From Macadamia tetraphylla (taxonomy: Eukaryota > Streptophyta > Magnoliopsida > Proteales > Proteaceae), in the NCBI GenBank assembly GCA_022985045.1, contig CM040968.1, positions 14,928,821 through 14,992,820 of the forward strand: DNA of 64,000 nucleotides, read 5' to 3'. Every line of letters starts with the position of its first letter. Within the stretch, counting starts at the first letter, position 1. Below, piece after piece: positions 48,185 to 59,285 of this stretch. Both the position numbers and the translations under genes were made by a program. The notes under the pieces were generated by a model, which saw only the letters and a list, made by a program, of their open reading frames with translations, was not told where the DNA came from and did no database searches.

Positions 48185-48905
48185 TGAGATGCCATTATAA
48201 GAATGACATTTCCACAACAGTGCCAGAAAGTGCCAATTCCAGGTTTGAGATGCCATTATAAGAATGATATTTTCGCAATAGCGCCAGAAAGTTCCGATTT
48301 TAGTGTCGAAATGCTATAATAAGAATGTCATTTTCACAACAACACCAAAAAGTGTCAGTTCCAACGCCGAAATTCCATTACAAGAATGGCATTTTCGCAA
48401 CAACACCAGAAAGTGTGCCAATTTCAATCCGAGATGCTATTACAAGAATGACATTTCCACAACAGTGCCAGAAAGTGTCGATTCCATGTTCGAGATGCCA
48501 TTATAAGAATGATATTTTCGCAATAGAGCTACGAAGTGCCAATTCCAGTGCTAAAATACCATAATGAGATGTCATTTTCACAACAACTCTAGAAAGTGTC
48601 AATTCTTGTGTCGAAATGCCATAATAAGAATGTTATTTCCATACAGTGGCAACTGTCAATTTTATTTCCGTGATGCTATAAGAAGAATGTCATTTCCCCA
48701 ACAGTGCCATAAGTGTAATTTCAGTGATGAAGGACTGCGAAAGAGCATCATTTCTGCAATAGCGCCAGAAAGTGTCGATTGCATTGCCAAGATGATATAA
48801 TAAGAATGTCATCTCCAAAATAGCCCCAGAAAGTGCCAATTTCAATACTGAGACAAGAGCCTCATTTCCATAATAACATTGGAAAGTATTAATCTCAGTG
48901 TCGAT
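48185..48905. repeat. 60-bp tandem array in element D
   Basis: About twelve units with a period close to 60 bp. Each unit contains GATGCCATTATAAGAATGAC, then TTCCACAACAGTGCCAGAAA and GTGCCAATTCCAGTGT. Since 60 is a multiple of 3, staggered open frames arise on the plus strand; they shift frame and are not counted as genes. Confidence 0.9.
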
Positions 48906-49354
48906 TTTCGTGTCAAGATATCAATTTGATCAAAATATCGAAAAATGTTACAAGGACATCATTTTGAAATGAGTTTGATCAGAAGAGCTGAGGTACATTA
49001 TAAGAACGATATCCTTGCAATTTCTCCACTGAGTTGTCTCCCAGGTATGTATTTTCTTCCTCATTAAGATTTAATTGTTCTTTGTAATAATTTCATCATA
49101 CTTGCACTTTCGGCCGAGTCAGGAACATTTCATGTATGATCTAGTTCTAGTGGTATGATATACCGATACTAGTCAATTGGATATACCCCCATATTAATTT
49201 CTTGTTTCTATCGAATTTTACCATCATGGTTTAATTGCTTGCCTTTTGCATTGCACCTCCGCTATTCTTGAGCAGGATATTGGCAGTACATGCTTTAGGG
49301 TGACAAAATTTTGTTGTTCTTTCCTTTGCCCTTCGGGTGTTGCACAATCTCGGC

Positions 49355-49364
49355 CAAAGAGGGG
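49355..49364 (+). other. Element D polypurine tract
   Basis: CAAAGAGGGG lies about 5 nt before the 3' LTR start. Confidence 0.7.
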
Positions 49365-49711
49365 CATTCTATAGATACCAAATTTTGTCCCTCCCTCGGC
49401 AATGATGAATTATGGGTAATGAAGAGACATATATTCTCTCTTTTAGAAAGAAGTCAAATTTTTGGCACAAGTCCAGATATCCTAGAACTTGTGATCGGTC
49501 AAACCCGATGTTGTTTAATGATGCGGGGAAAGTGACCAAAAGTAGTTAATGCCTTTTGTCAAAATAAGACAATCGAGCCTAGTATGTGCTCGATTCCCGT
49601 ATCATTAGAACGTACTTGGGAATACGGTCCTATTGGTATCTTGCATGAAAAAAATGGATACACAGGTGTGCTGTATTATTTAGTTGAACTTTGAACTGGT
49701 TAAACTAAAAT

Positions 49712-50335
49712 CAAACCAAACCAAACCCTAAGCCAAACCAAACCCTAAACCAAACCAAACCCTAAACCAAACTAAACCCTAACCTAAACCAAATCCTAAA
49801 CCAAACCAAACCCCAAACCAAACCAAACCAAACCAAACCAAACCCGAGTCCAAACCAAACCAAACCCTAACCCAAACCAAACCCTAACCCAAACCAATCC
49901 TAAACCAAACCAAACCGTAACCCAAACCAAACCCTAACCCAAACCAAATCCCAAACCAAACCAAATCCTAACCCTAACCCTAACCCTAACCCTAACCCAA
50001 ACCAAACATAACCCAAGCCAAACCCTAAACCAAACCAAACCCTAACCCAAACCAAACCCCAAACCAAACCAAACCCTAACCCAAACTAAACCCTAAACCA
50101 AACCAAACCCTAACCCTATCCAAACCCTAAACCAAACCAAACCCTAAACGCTAGCCAAACCCATACCCAAACCAAACCAAACCAAACCCTAACCCAAACC
50201 AAATTCTAACCCAAGCCAAAACCTAAACCAAACCAAACCCAAATCCAAACCCAACCCTAAACCAAACCAAAGCCTAAACCGAGCCAAACCCTAAACCAAA
50301 CCAAATCAAACAATCCTAAACCAAACCCCAACCAA
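49712..50335. repeat. Telomere-like array in element D 3' LTR
   Basis: Degenerate CCCTAAA/CCAAA array. It includes five successive CCCTAA hexamers at about 49968-49998, that is, a short perfect TTAGGG-type tract on the opposite strand. Longer than its 5' LTR partner. Confidence 0.9.
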
Positions 50336-50691
50336 AACTTGTCACCTTTCCTTATGTGATTAAATTTCCACCACAACCACATAGGGCTACTACCGCCCAG
50401 CCTACGGCTATTGCTTTAGATGATAAAATTTCCACCACAACCACGTAGGGCTACTGCCACCTAGTCTATGGGGTAGCCGCCCAATCTACGGGCATGCTTG
50501 GAAGCATAGCGGGGTGCCACAACATCTTTTGGAAGCATATCAGAGTGCCACAGGAGGGAAGGGCCTTACACGGATGAGTGTAAGCCCTTACACATCCGTG
50601 TGAGGCCTACACAGATGTGTGAGGGCTTTACACGCCCTTGAACCTCATTTACACGCTCATAAACCCCTTACGAGGAATTTTTACATGGATG

Positions 50692-50699
50692 CCCTCATT
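50692..50699. repeat. hAT element target duplication, left
   Basis: CCCTCATT, repeated exactly at 51345-51352. The empty site is in the 5' LTR (GATTCCCTCATTCCTTC near 41368). Confidence 0.92.
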
Positions 50700-51344
50700 T
50701 AGGGGTGTCAATCGGTCGGGTCGGTCCAGTTTCAATCGGGCTTAATCGGGCTTGAAGACATTCAAAGGCTGCACCGTGTTCGGCCATTTAACTAATCGGG
50801 CTTACTTATTGAGGGCATGGTACACTTTATATTCGATCAGTTAGCCTCAGGCTATAATCGGGCTACCTTAATTGGGCTTTAGTCGGGCCTTAATGGGGCT
50901 ACGGACATGTTTAATGTTAAACGAGCTTTAACCAATTTTTAAACGGGTCCTCTTTAAAATGTGCTCTTATATTCTAACCCACTCATGCAAGCCCAAAAAA
51001 AATGAAAATAAATCAATAAATGCTACCAAATATAACCATTATTTAAAATGTGAACATATCATTACTTTTTTGTTTTTACTCTTTAATTTGGGGGGTAAAA
51101 TAGTTATTCTACAATCATTAAAAGGTTGGCCCAGGTCGGTGCACAATAGGCCGATCTCGGTCGGGCGTTATTCGGTGGTCTCAATCGGGCGCCTGACGGT
51201 CCAAGTACCAAAATCAAGACCGACCATTTGTAAATGGGCCAGGCTTAAGCCCGCCACGTTTAATAAATGGTCCGAGCCTGGCCAGTCTATAAACGGTCAG
51301 TCCCGATTGGTTTAGTCAGGTCGAGCCACAAATTGACACCCCTA
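50700..51344. mobile_element. Non-autonomous hAT-type transposon, 645 bp
   Basis: Perfect 13-bp terminal inverted repeats TAGGGGTGTCAAT/ATTGACACCCCTA bounded by an exact 8-bp direct repeat CCCTCATT. Length and ends are those of plant non-autonomous hAT elements. The interior has many CGGGC/CGGTC motifs and no transposase frame. It is absent at the same position of the 5' LTR of element D, so it jumped in after D inserted. Confidence 0.93.
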
Positions 51345-51357
51345 CCCTCATTCTTTC

Positions 51358-51365
51358 TATAAATA
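51358..51365 (+). promoter_or_regulatory. TATA box of element D 3' LTR
   Basis: TATAAATA before GTGACCTCGAGTCACC; same context as in the 5' LTR. Confidence 0.6.
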
Positions 51366-51445
51366 GTGACCTCGAGTCACCGAGAAGAGCCCAGAAAAAA
51401 AAAAGAACCCCTGAAGAAAAAACCTTATTCCAGAGACCTTACAAA

Positions 51446-51477
<32 letters not shown>

Positions 51478-53290
51478 GAAAGAAAAAGAAGAGATGAGAG
51501 TCTGTAGAAATTCTGAGCTGAGCTTACTGAAGTTGAAGTTGACGGAGTCCTGCCTTATTTTTAGAAGTCCACGTCGTCCATATCAAGTTAGTACGAAACT
51601 TCTATTTAAGTTCTTTTGTATTTGATTTCAATATTTTTTATGGCGCGGAAGTCCTACCCAAATTTCCAAGGCTGATTCCAACTCTAGGAATATGACGCGG
51701 AAGCTCTACCCTAATTTTCAAGAATGATTCCAACCCTAGGAATACGACGCGGAAGCCCAGCCCAAATTTCCATAACTAATTCCAACCCTAGGATTACAGC
51801 GTGGAAGCCCTACCCAAATTTCCACAGCTAATTCTAATCCCAGGAATGTAGTGCGGAAGCCCTGCCTAAATTTCTACAGCTGATTCTAACCTTAAGAATA
51901 CGACGCGGAACCCCTACCTAAACTGCCACAGCTGATTCCAATTCTACTAATACGGCGCGGAAGCCCTACCTAAATTTTCACAGTCAATTCCTACCTCAAG
52001 AATATAGTGTGGAAGCCTTATTCAAATTCCCAAAAACCAGAACCCATGTTCATACCCTAGCATAGAAACCCTGTCAACTTTCTTACCCAAGTGTCAGAAG
52101 TTTTTAATTTCTCCAAGAAAGAGAGAATAAAATTAAATCGTTGCCCCTAAGTCGATGAAAGTTATCGAAAATTTCACCATTTTCATCGGTCGTTATCATG
52201 TAAATATTACATAATAATTTCATTTGCATGTATAATACATACCTCATCTCCGCTTGTATTATTTTATGTGTCTACTGCATAAAATAATGATTTATTGTTA
52301 TCATTTCAAGTATTAATTTTAGCATTTGTACATTAAATGTAATCTATTTCATCATTGTATGCGTTATCATATGTGTTTCTCACATAAAATAACAATTATA
52401 ATTATCATGTCATGGAGCATCGTACACATCTGTAGATAAGTTGCTTTCTATTTTATCATTTTATATAAATTTTATCATTTTATGTGTTATAGCATGTGTT
52501 CCTCACATGAAATAACGATCATAATTAACATGTCATGGGGCATTGTACGTTTATGTAGATAAGACAATTGCATTTTCTATTATTTTTATGTAGATTTTAT
52601 TATTTCATGTGGTTTTAATATAGATCTATATTTTATGTGATATTTCAATAATTTCCTACAATTCTTTCATGCAAGTTTATGTATATGTGATTGTGTTATT
52701 TCATGTAATAAGACTTCAATGTTAGCATAGGCTGTTAAAATTCTCGGGGGAGAATATTCGAAATCCAAGCCTCTGGTAGAAAGACCGAAAATTTCGGGCG
52801 AGGTGGGTGCCTTACACCTTCCCACATTCGTAACCTGACACGAACCCCTATCTCTGGAATAGACCAAAATATGAAGTCAAATTCGGGGGTTCCTTCCTTT
52901 CACAAGAATCCAACCCCCTATTCGAGCTCAATCCCTCGATCGAAATTGGGCTCCACCATAGGGTTCTAGACCCTGAATCCTATATGGCGACTCCAAAAAT
53001 CATGCTTTCCCTATCCCCCAATAGTCACCAGACATGTTTGGAGGCAATTCACCACCCCTGCAAGGCAGATGAGGTGAGAGGAGATAAGCAGAAAGAGAAA
53101 AAGGTATTTTCACTTACATTAAGGCTATCATTGATCTCTTCGGATCTTTCAATTATTATTTCATTCAAAATTGAGTGGAGGAAATTCATGTCATATTCAT
53201 TCATGAACTTTCTCCGATCCTTCCATAATTTGATGGTGTGGAGATTTTACGTGTATTAGGATATTGAAATAAAACAGTATTTAAAGGAAC

Positions 53291-53308
53291 AAAAAGAGAT
53301 CTACGAAA
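53291..53308. repeat. LINE-3 target site duplication, 5' copy
   Basis: AAAAAGAGATCTACGAAA; 16 of 18 bases match AAAAAGAGATCCACGGAA at 59403-59420 after the poly-A tail. Confidence 0.8.
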
Positions 53309-53326
53309 CTGTAAAATTGTTGAGGG

Positions 53327-54866
53327 ATGGAGCATTTTTCGAGCCCTGGAGACAATCTTGGAGGTGGCCTTCCACCGGATAGGGGAAGACAGCTCCGATT
53401 AACTGATTTCTGGAACCCTCAAACTTCCTTGATGCCTGCAGCACCTCCTTGTGTGGTACTAGGAGGTACCCAAGGGCAACAACCTTCTGCTAATGCGAGA
53501 ACTAACGCAACAAAGATATCTTTTGCCTCCATTGTTAGAGATGCTGAAACCCCCAGCAATGATAACCCTTCGGAGGCTCCACCCCCAAATAAATCTTATG
53601 CCAAAGTGGTGGGAAGCGCTTTTCAGTGGTGGAAGATCTCCCTGACCCAATTCATGCTGGAAACTCCACCAAGGTGGTCATTCCTCAGGAGGCATATGAG
53701 GATCATTTAAACAAATACCAATTTGCCCTGATTGGTAGAATCAAATTTCAATTCCTCTCCTTAGATGATGTTCGCAAAGAAGCTCATGACTCTTGCAACC
53801 TGAAGGGGAAAGTGAAGATGGTGCCGATGGGTAAAGGCTTCATAATTTTTCAATTTGATTCGAAAAGTGACATGGCTTCGATGTGGCGGAGAAGCCCTAT
53901 GACGATTGGAGGTCAGGTTGTTCGCTTTCAAAGATGGCACCCTGACTTCAGCATTTATGAAAAGATGGTCGAAAAGGCACTAGTTTGGGTGCGCTTTCCA
54001 GATCTGCCTCTGGAATATTGGCACGAAAAGGTCTTACTGACTATGGCAAAAGCGGCGGGGCAGCCAGTTGCTATTGATCATCACACCAAAAATGTCATTT
54101 ATGGGAACTATGCTTAGGTTCTGGTAGAGATGGAGGTGGAGGATCAGAGGCTTAAAGAGATCCAAGTTGAACATAGGCAGCCTGGAACTGAGAACTTGTT
54201 CTGGTTCGAGCAGAAGGTGCTCTACGAGGATTCTCTGGGAAAATGTGGCTTCTACAAAAAGGGGGGGCATATCATCAGTAACTGTAGGGAGAAGAAGATT
54301 ACAAATTCTAAGATCCCTCGATCAGAGAATGACGGAGGTATTCCAGGTGCAATTTATATGGATGAGGCTCCCAGGGGCTCAGCAGTGCATGCAACCCTTC
54401 CTTCTCAGTGAAGTCACTGCAGGGCATAGTAGATGAGGTTTTTCGTGGTGGGAATTCAGCCATGCACGATGGAGGAACCGCCCTTCACGGTGGTGGAGCT
54501 GCCATGTAGGGGGCCAGGGTATCCACCATGGGGGAGAGAGAGAATCCCATAGATAATCTTCCAATTATGACAGGCGAGTCCAACAAGGAATGTGATGATA
54601 TGAAGAGTTCTATGGAGAATGTTACACCCCAATCAAGGAGACCTTCTCCTTTGGGTGCTGAGGGGGATTTACTTACCACATTAAATGGTGCTAATTCAAA
54701 TTTTGAAATCGCTTCTAACATGGATAACAATAATCAGTTAGAAGTAGTTCTTGGTTCGGATGATGAGGTGGATGGGTTGGGTTCGGAGATGGATCATGGG
54801 CACACCGATCACCCACCTGACCCTGAAGACGCTGGCTATGGGTATGACGCTGGACAGGACCCTTAG
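53327..54866 (+). pseudogene. LINE-3 ORF1 (DUF4283 and CCHC knuckle), broken
   Basis: ATG at 53327. The N-terminus PPDRGRQLRLTDFWNPQ matches LINE-2 ORF1. Frame one ends usefully near 53620; the DUF4283 core continues in the next frame with LPDPIHAGNSTKVVIPQEAY, LKGKVKMVPMGKGFIIFQF and WVRFPDLPLEYWHEKVL. A TAG at 54115-54117 follows GNYA. The knuckle reads CGFYKKGGHIISNC, with the second cysteine replaced by tyrosine. After a frame change, an acidic tail (GSDDEVDGLGSEMDHGHTDH) runs to a stop at 54864-54866, with more coding-like sequence to about 55043. Role in the family: RNA binding and ribonucleoprotein formation. Confidence 0.85.
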
Positions 54867-55081
54867 GCTATGGTCTTGTATCTAGATGGAGTGCGTAGGA
54901 GCTTGAGGTTCATCAACCATGGTGGATACGTCACAAGGGGTGGTTGTGGGGCTGGCAGTTCTGTCCCTCACTATGGAGAAGGCTTGGCCAGTGCTAGAGC
55001 AGTTGTTGTAAGGGTAGATTCTACGACTCTACAATCAGTTGATTGATGTTACACCCCAATCAAGGAGACCTTCTCCTTTGG
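54619..55081. repeat. 36-bp direct repeat in LINE-3 ORF1 tail and spacer
   Basis: The segment at 54619-54654 (from ATGTTACACCCC to TCTCCTTTGG) recurs without change at 55046-55081, 427 bp downstream and just before ORF2. Neither copy is in tandem. Confidence 0.9.
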
Positions 55082-55146
55082 AAGCAAGTGCTCGCTCAAG
55101 GTCGGTCTAATGCTAGGACCGACAAACCTCCATCCAACAAGTGATC

Positions 55147-58100
55147 ATGAAGGTTCTTTTCTGAAATGTTCGTGGTCTAAAGAAGGTCACCGCAAAGGTC
55201 ACCTTATCAAAGATTGTTCTTGAAAACTCTCCTGATATTATTTGCATTGCTAAGCCGATGATTTCAGTGTACAATTTTCCTAATATCTTCTTCAATAAAC
55301 TTGGATTCACAACTGAATTTATTTGTAATAATAGGGCTGATGCTCATCCCAATTTATGGGTCACATGGAAGCAGAGCCTCAAGAAGCCTACCATTTTATC
55401 TATGTCCGAACAGCAGCTCTCCTTCCAATTAGAATGGCAGGGAAGCCTTTTGGATTTTCAGTGGTGCACGCTAAATGCCTTATAGCATAGAGGAGATCCC
55501 TATGGATGGAGTTGGCTGCGGGCTCTTCGCCTCGTCCAAGAATGATTATTGGGGACTTTAACGCTACTCTCTATGATCATAAGAGAAAAGGGCCAGGGAT
55601 ATTCTGCTTGGGGGCTGCTTTGGAGTTCTCTGCTATGGTAGATGCCTTTGCTATAATTCAAATCCCTTCTTCCGGTAGGAAGTTCACTTGGAGTAACAAT
55701 CGGAGAAGGGGCCATGTGACTGTGGTTCTTGATAGAACCTTTGTGAATGAAGATTGGTTGAAGACCTTTGATGATTGTATTCAAAAAGTGCTTCCCCGTA
55801 TTGCTTCTGACCATGTCCCATTGATGGTTTGTTCTGGAACATCTATAAGACCTAGAAACTGCCCTTTCAGAATTAATAATTTCTGGTTGGATCACCCGGA
55901 CTTCTTGGTTTTGGTTAACGTGGCATGGAGCTTTGAGGTTTTTGTTTCCCCAACCTATATATTGGCTCAGAAGCTGAAAGCCCTTAAGCCAATTATTAAA
56001 GCTTGGTCGCGAGGTGCCGTCCCAAACTTGGACCAGGAGTTGGTTAGTTCCAAATCAAAATTGGATGCTATTCAGAGCCAGATTAAGGTAGAGGGGTGTT
56101 CTGAGAAACTTTTTGACTTGGACGCTGATGCCAAAACCAGATATCGAAAAGCAATTGAAAACCATGAGAAACTATGGTTTCAAAAGTCCAGAATCAGATG
56201 GTTGAAGGATGGAGACAGGTGCTCTAGGTTCTTTCACATAATGACTCGGGTCAAGCGGGCTAGAAACTCTATAAGAAGTATTGTCATGGATAACGGAGAT
56301 GAAATCAGTGATCTTGATCAACTGGGGACTTATTTGGTGAATTTCTACGGGATTTTTCACAAAAGCCTAGAGCTTGAAAATCACCCTCAGATCTTCAACT
56401 GCATTCGTAACATACTTCAAGATTCGGATCTCCTCATGCTCGACGCTCCCCCCTCGGACGCTGAGATCAAGGAAGCTGTTTGGGATCTCGATCCGAACAG
56501 CTCTCCTGGCCCTGACGGATACATGGGATCTTTCTTCAGAAAATACTGGGTTATTATCAACAATGATGTCTGCAAGGTAGTCAAGGGTTTCTTCTCTTTA
56601 GGTATTCTCCTTAACGGAATAAATAATAATTTCTTGTTACTAATTCCTATGGTGGATGGGCTCGGTCTATGGAAAAATTCTGACCATTATGTATGGGGAA
56701 TTTTTTCTATAAAATTCTTTCAAAAATTATGGCGTCTCGCATCTCTGTTGTTCTTCCAAGAATCAATTCTCAGGAGCAAGGTGCTTTTCAGAAAAGAAAA
56801 GTCATTCAGACTAACATTGGCCTCGCTTTTGAGCTGGAAAATTTAATGGGGTGTTTATCAAGGGGAGTTGGTCTTGGTTTGAACATTGATATCAGAAAAT
56901 CCTTCGACACTATTTCTTGGGACTTTCTGTTCCATGTCCTTAGAAGATTCGAGTTTTTTGAGAAAATGATTGGGAGGATCCATACCATTCTCAAGACTGC
57001 TAGAATTTCTATTCTTCTCAATGGTGGTCCGGTAGGTTTTTTTGACGTTAGCAAAGGGCTCTGTCAAGGGGACCCCATCTCTCCTCTTCTGTTTATTATT
57101 GCTGAGGAGGTCCTATGCCATGGTATGGCTGATTTATCTGCGAAAGATTTGATCAAACCGCTAGCAGGCCCAGGTGGAGCTGAAGTGCCCTTCCATCTCT
57201 TATTTGCAAATGATGTTTTCATCTTTATGATCGCCACCAAGAGGTATGTTAGGAACTTAAATTCCTTTCTTTCTCTTTACCAAAGATGCTCAGATCAGTT
57301 TTTCAATTTGGAAAAAAGTAAATTATTTTTGGGAAAAATTCCCCCTATAAGGAAGCAGTGGATTGCTGAAGAGCTTCCTATTCCTTGCTGCAATTTTCCT
57401 ACCAAGTATCTTGGAGTTGAAATATTCCAAGGACGTGTCAAAAGGGACCCCCTCCTCCCTGTGATGGATAGAATTAAAGCCAAGCTTGCTGGCTGGAAAG
57501 GGAAACTCCTCTCCATTGCTAGAAGAGTGGAGTTGGTTAAGCCGGTTATATCTGGAATTCCTCTGCACAGTTTTTCAGTTTATTGGTGGCCTGCGACATT
57601 AATAAAATGCCTTGAAAAATGGATGAGAAACTTTATCTAGATGGGGGAGATCGATTCCACCAGAGCAACCACTATGAAATGGGACTCAATTTGTAAGCCC
57701 AAAAAGGAGGGCGGCTTGGGAATAAGAAGACTCCACGAGGTCAACATGGCTTTGTTTGCTAAATTGACTTGGAAGATCAAGAAGGAAGATTCCCAGCTGA
57801 GTAGGCTCATTCAAGCTAGATTTTTTACAGGCAATGATCATTTCAGGAGATCCTACAAGTGCTCTTCTAGTTGGCCTAGGGTTAAAAAAATGTGGAATTT
57901 TATCTCTGATCATGAGAGATGGGTCATTGGCAGCGGCAAAAGATTTGATTTCTGGAATGATAACTGGATAGGTCCAAATTCTATTCATACCCTATCAATC
58001 TTAGAAGAAGAGGAGCTGTCAAACCTCTCCCATCCTATGGCGCTGTTCATTGAAAATGGAAGATGGGCGCGGCCCCTGTTGCAGTCAAATTTTTTACGTG

Positions 58101-59280
58101 AGATTTTTCAAAAAATTAAAAAAATAAATCTCCCATCATTGCCTCTAGAGGACAGGTGCATGTGGAGCCTTGATCCAATGGGGTTATTCTCTGTGAAGTC
58201 AGCCTGGGAAGGCCTGAGATCCTTGTCTCCAATGGTTTCTTGGTCTTCCCTTGTTTGGCGGAATCATCTCCCACCTAGGATCTCCTTGTTAAGATGGCAC
58301 TGCCCCCATGAAAAGCTCCCAACAGATGACCTGATTCAAAAAAGAAGGATCCAATTCCCTTCTAGGTGTGATCTATATGGCTCAAGCGCTGAGTCATTTT
58401 CGCATCTATTCCTGAAATGTAATTTTTCTTCTATTTTATGGAGCAAGACTACAGAGTTTTTTAATGTGATCTGGACTCGAAAAGCCTCTGTGGCAGAGAT
58501 GGCGTCCTGGTGGAATAATAGGGGGAAAGGTTGGTGTTTGAAAGAGGCTTGGTTTACAGGCTTATTCACCACATTAGCAGTAATATGGAATGAAAGAAAT
58601 CAGTGTAGATTTGAGGGGAAAAGAGAAGCCCTTCTATGCTTTTTAGTGGAATCAAAAGGGAGATTGGTCTTTTCCATAGCAGATTGAAATTTTCAATAAA
58701 GTCGCTCAAGGACCTCATTATCTACGGAAGGCTGCATCTTGAAAAGTCCAGTCAGTCATCCCCTCCTATTTTGGAGATCCACTAGTGCAAGCCTATGCAC
58801 TCTTGGGTGAAGCTCAGCTCAGACGGATGCAAGCTTAGCAATCTGGGTCGAGCCGGAGGAGGCGGAGTCCTGAGGGACCATGATGGGAAAATGTTGATTG
58901 GCTACCAGATTTTCTTTGGAATTTCAAACAGTTTCGTGGCAGAGATCTGGAGTACTTTAAAGGGGATCAAGATCGCCCGTGATAAAGGCATCCAACAGCT
59001 GTGGATTGAGTCTGACTCCTTTGCAGTCGTTTCCCTCCTTCACCGCAGGATTATTCCTTGGTCTGCTCTTCAAGAGTGGAACCATATCCTTAGCTATTTA
59101 AATGACATTGAATGGAAGATATCTCACTATTACAGAGAAGCCAATCCCATTACGAATTTTTTGGCTAAGGAAGCTGTAAAATCTGGGATATCCTCTGAGA
59201 ATGTCTCCTTGCCTCCTCGCATCAAGCAGGAGTTAGTTCTTGACAAAGCAGGATGTAATCGCTTTAGATTTTTGAGATAG
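55147..59280 (+). pseudogene. LINE-3 ORF2 (EN, RT, zf-RVT, RNase H), broken
   Basis: ATG at 55147, TGA at 55162-55164 (Trp position) before NVRG. The endonuclease glutamate motif reads CIAKP (Lys codon 55252-55254). A stop at 55483-55485 and a frame change follow, then GDFNATL near 55552 and an intact SDH near 55807. From 55506 the frame stays open to about 56660 through NSSPGPDGYMGSFFRKYW. After a frame change come IDIRKSFDTISW, GLCQGDPISPLLF and a polymerase box FAND (57203-57214) instead of FADD. TAG at 57638-57640. zf-RVT: SLVWRNHLPPRIS and CDLYGSSAESFSHLFLKC. A stop at 58685-58687, then RNase H (SSDGCKLSNLGRAGGGG, WIESDSFAVV, YYREANPITNFLAKEA) to the stop at 59278-59280. Confidence 0.92.
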
Positions 59281-59285
59281 CAGTT

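Larger units (their letters stand above)
40305..53118 (+). mobile_element. LTR retrotransposon D, Tat-like, non-autonomous, 12.8 kb
   Basis: LTRs at 40305-43034 and 49370-53118, starting TGCAGACACCAAATTT and TATAGATACCAAATTT (consensus TGTAGACACC) and ending TATTTTCACTTACA. A perfect 5-bp target duplication TTAAG lies at 40300-40304 and 53119-53123. The primer-binding sequence is TGGTGACTTCGCTGGGGAC, of the type seen in plant Tat-lineage gypsy elements. The internal region has a gag relic but no protease, RT or integrase; instead it holds two tandem arrays. The 3' LTR is longer than the 5' LTR because of a hAT insertion and an expanded telomere-like array. It was probably mobilised by a related autonomous element. 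Confidence 0.92.
49370..53118 (+). repeat. Element D 3' LTR
   Basis: 3749 bp including a 645-bp hAT insertion. The telomere-like array (about 49712-50335) is about 250 bp longer than in the 5' LTR. It also holds a GA tract at 51446-51478, the CGGAAGCCCTACCCAAATTT array at about 51640-52020, and the same AT-rich end. LTR-to-LTR divergence is visible throughout (roughly one change per 10-15 bases by eye), so the insertion is not recent. Confidence 0.92.

Noticed and set aside
48303..48800. Staggered plus-strand open frames with repeating CYYKNDIS-like units
   Set aside because: They come from the 60-bp tandem array, whose period is a multiple of 3. Frames shift between units and none has an upstream gene structure.
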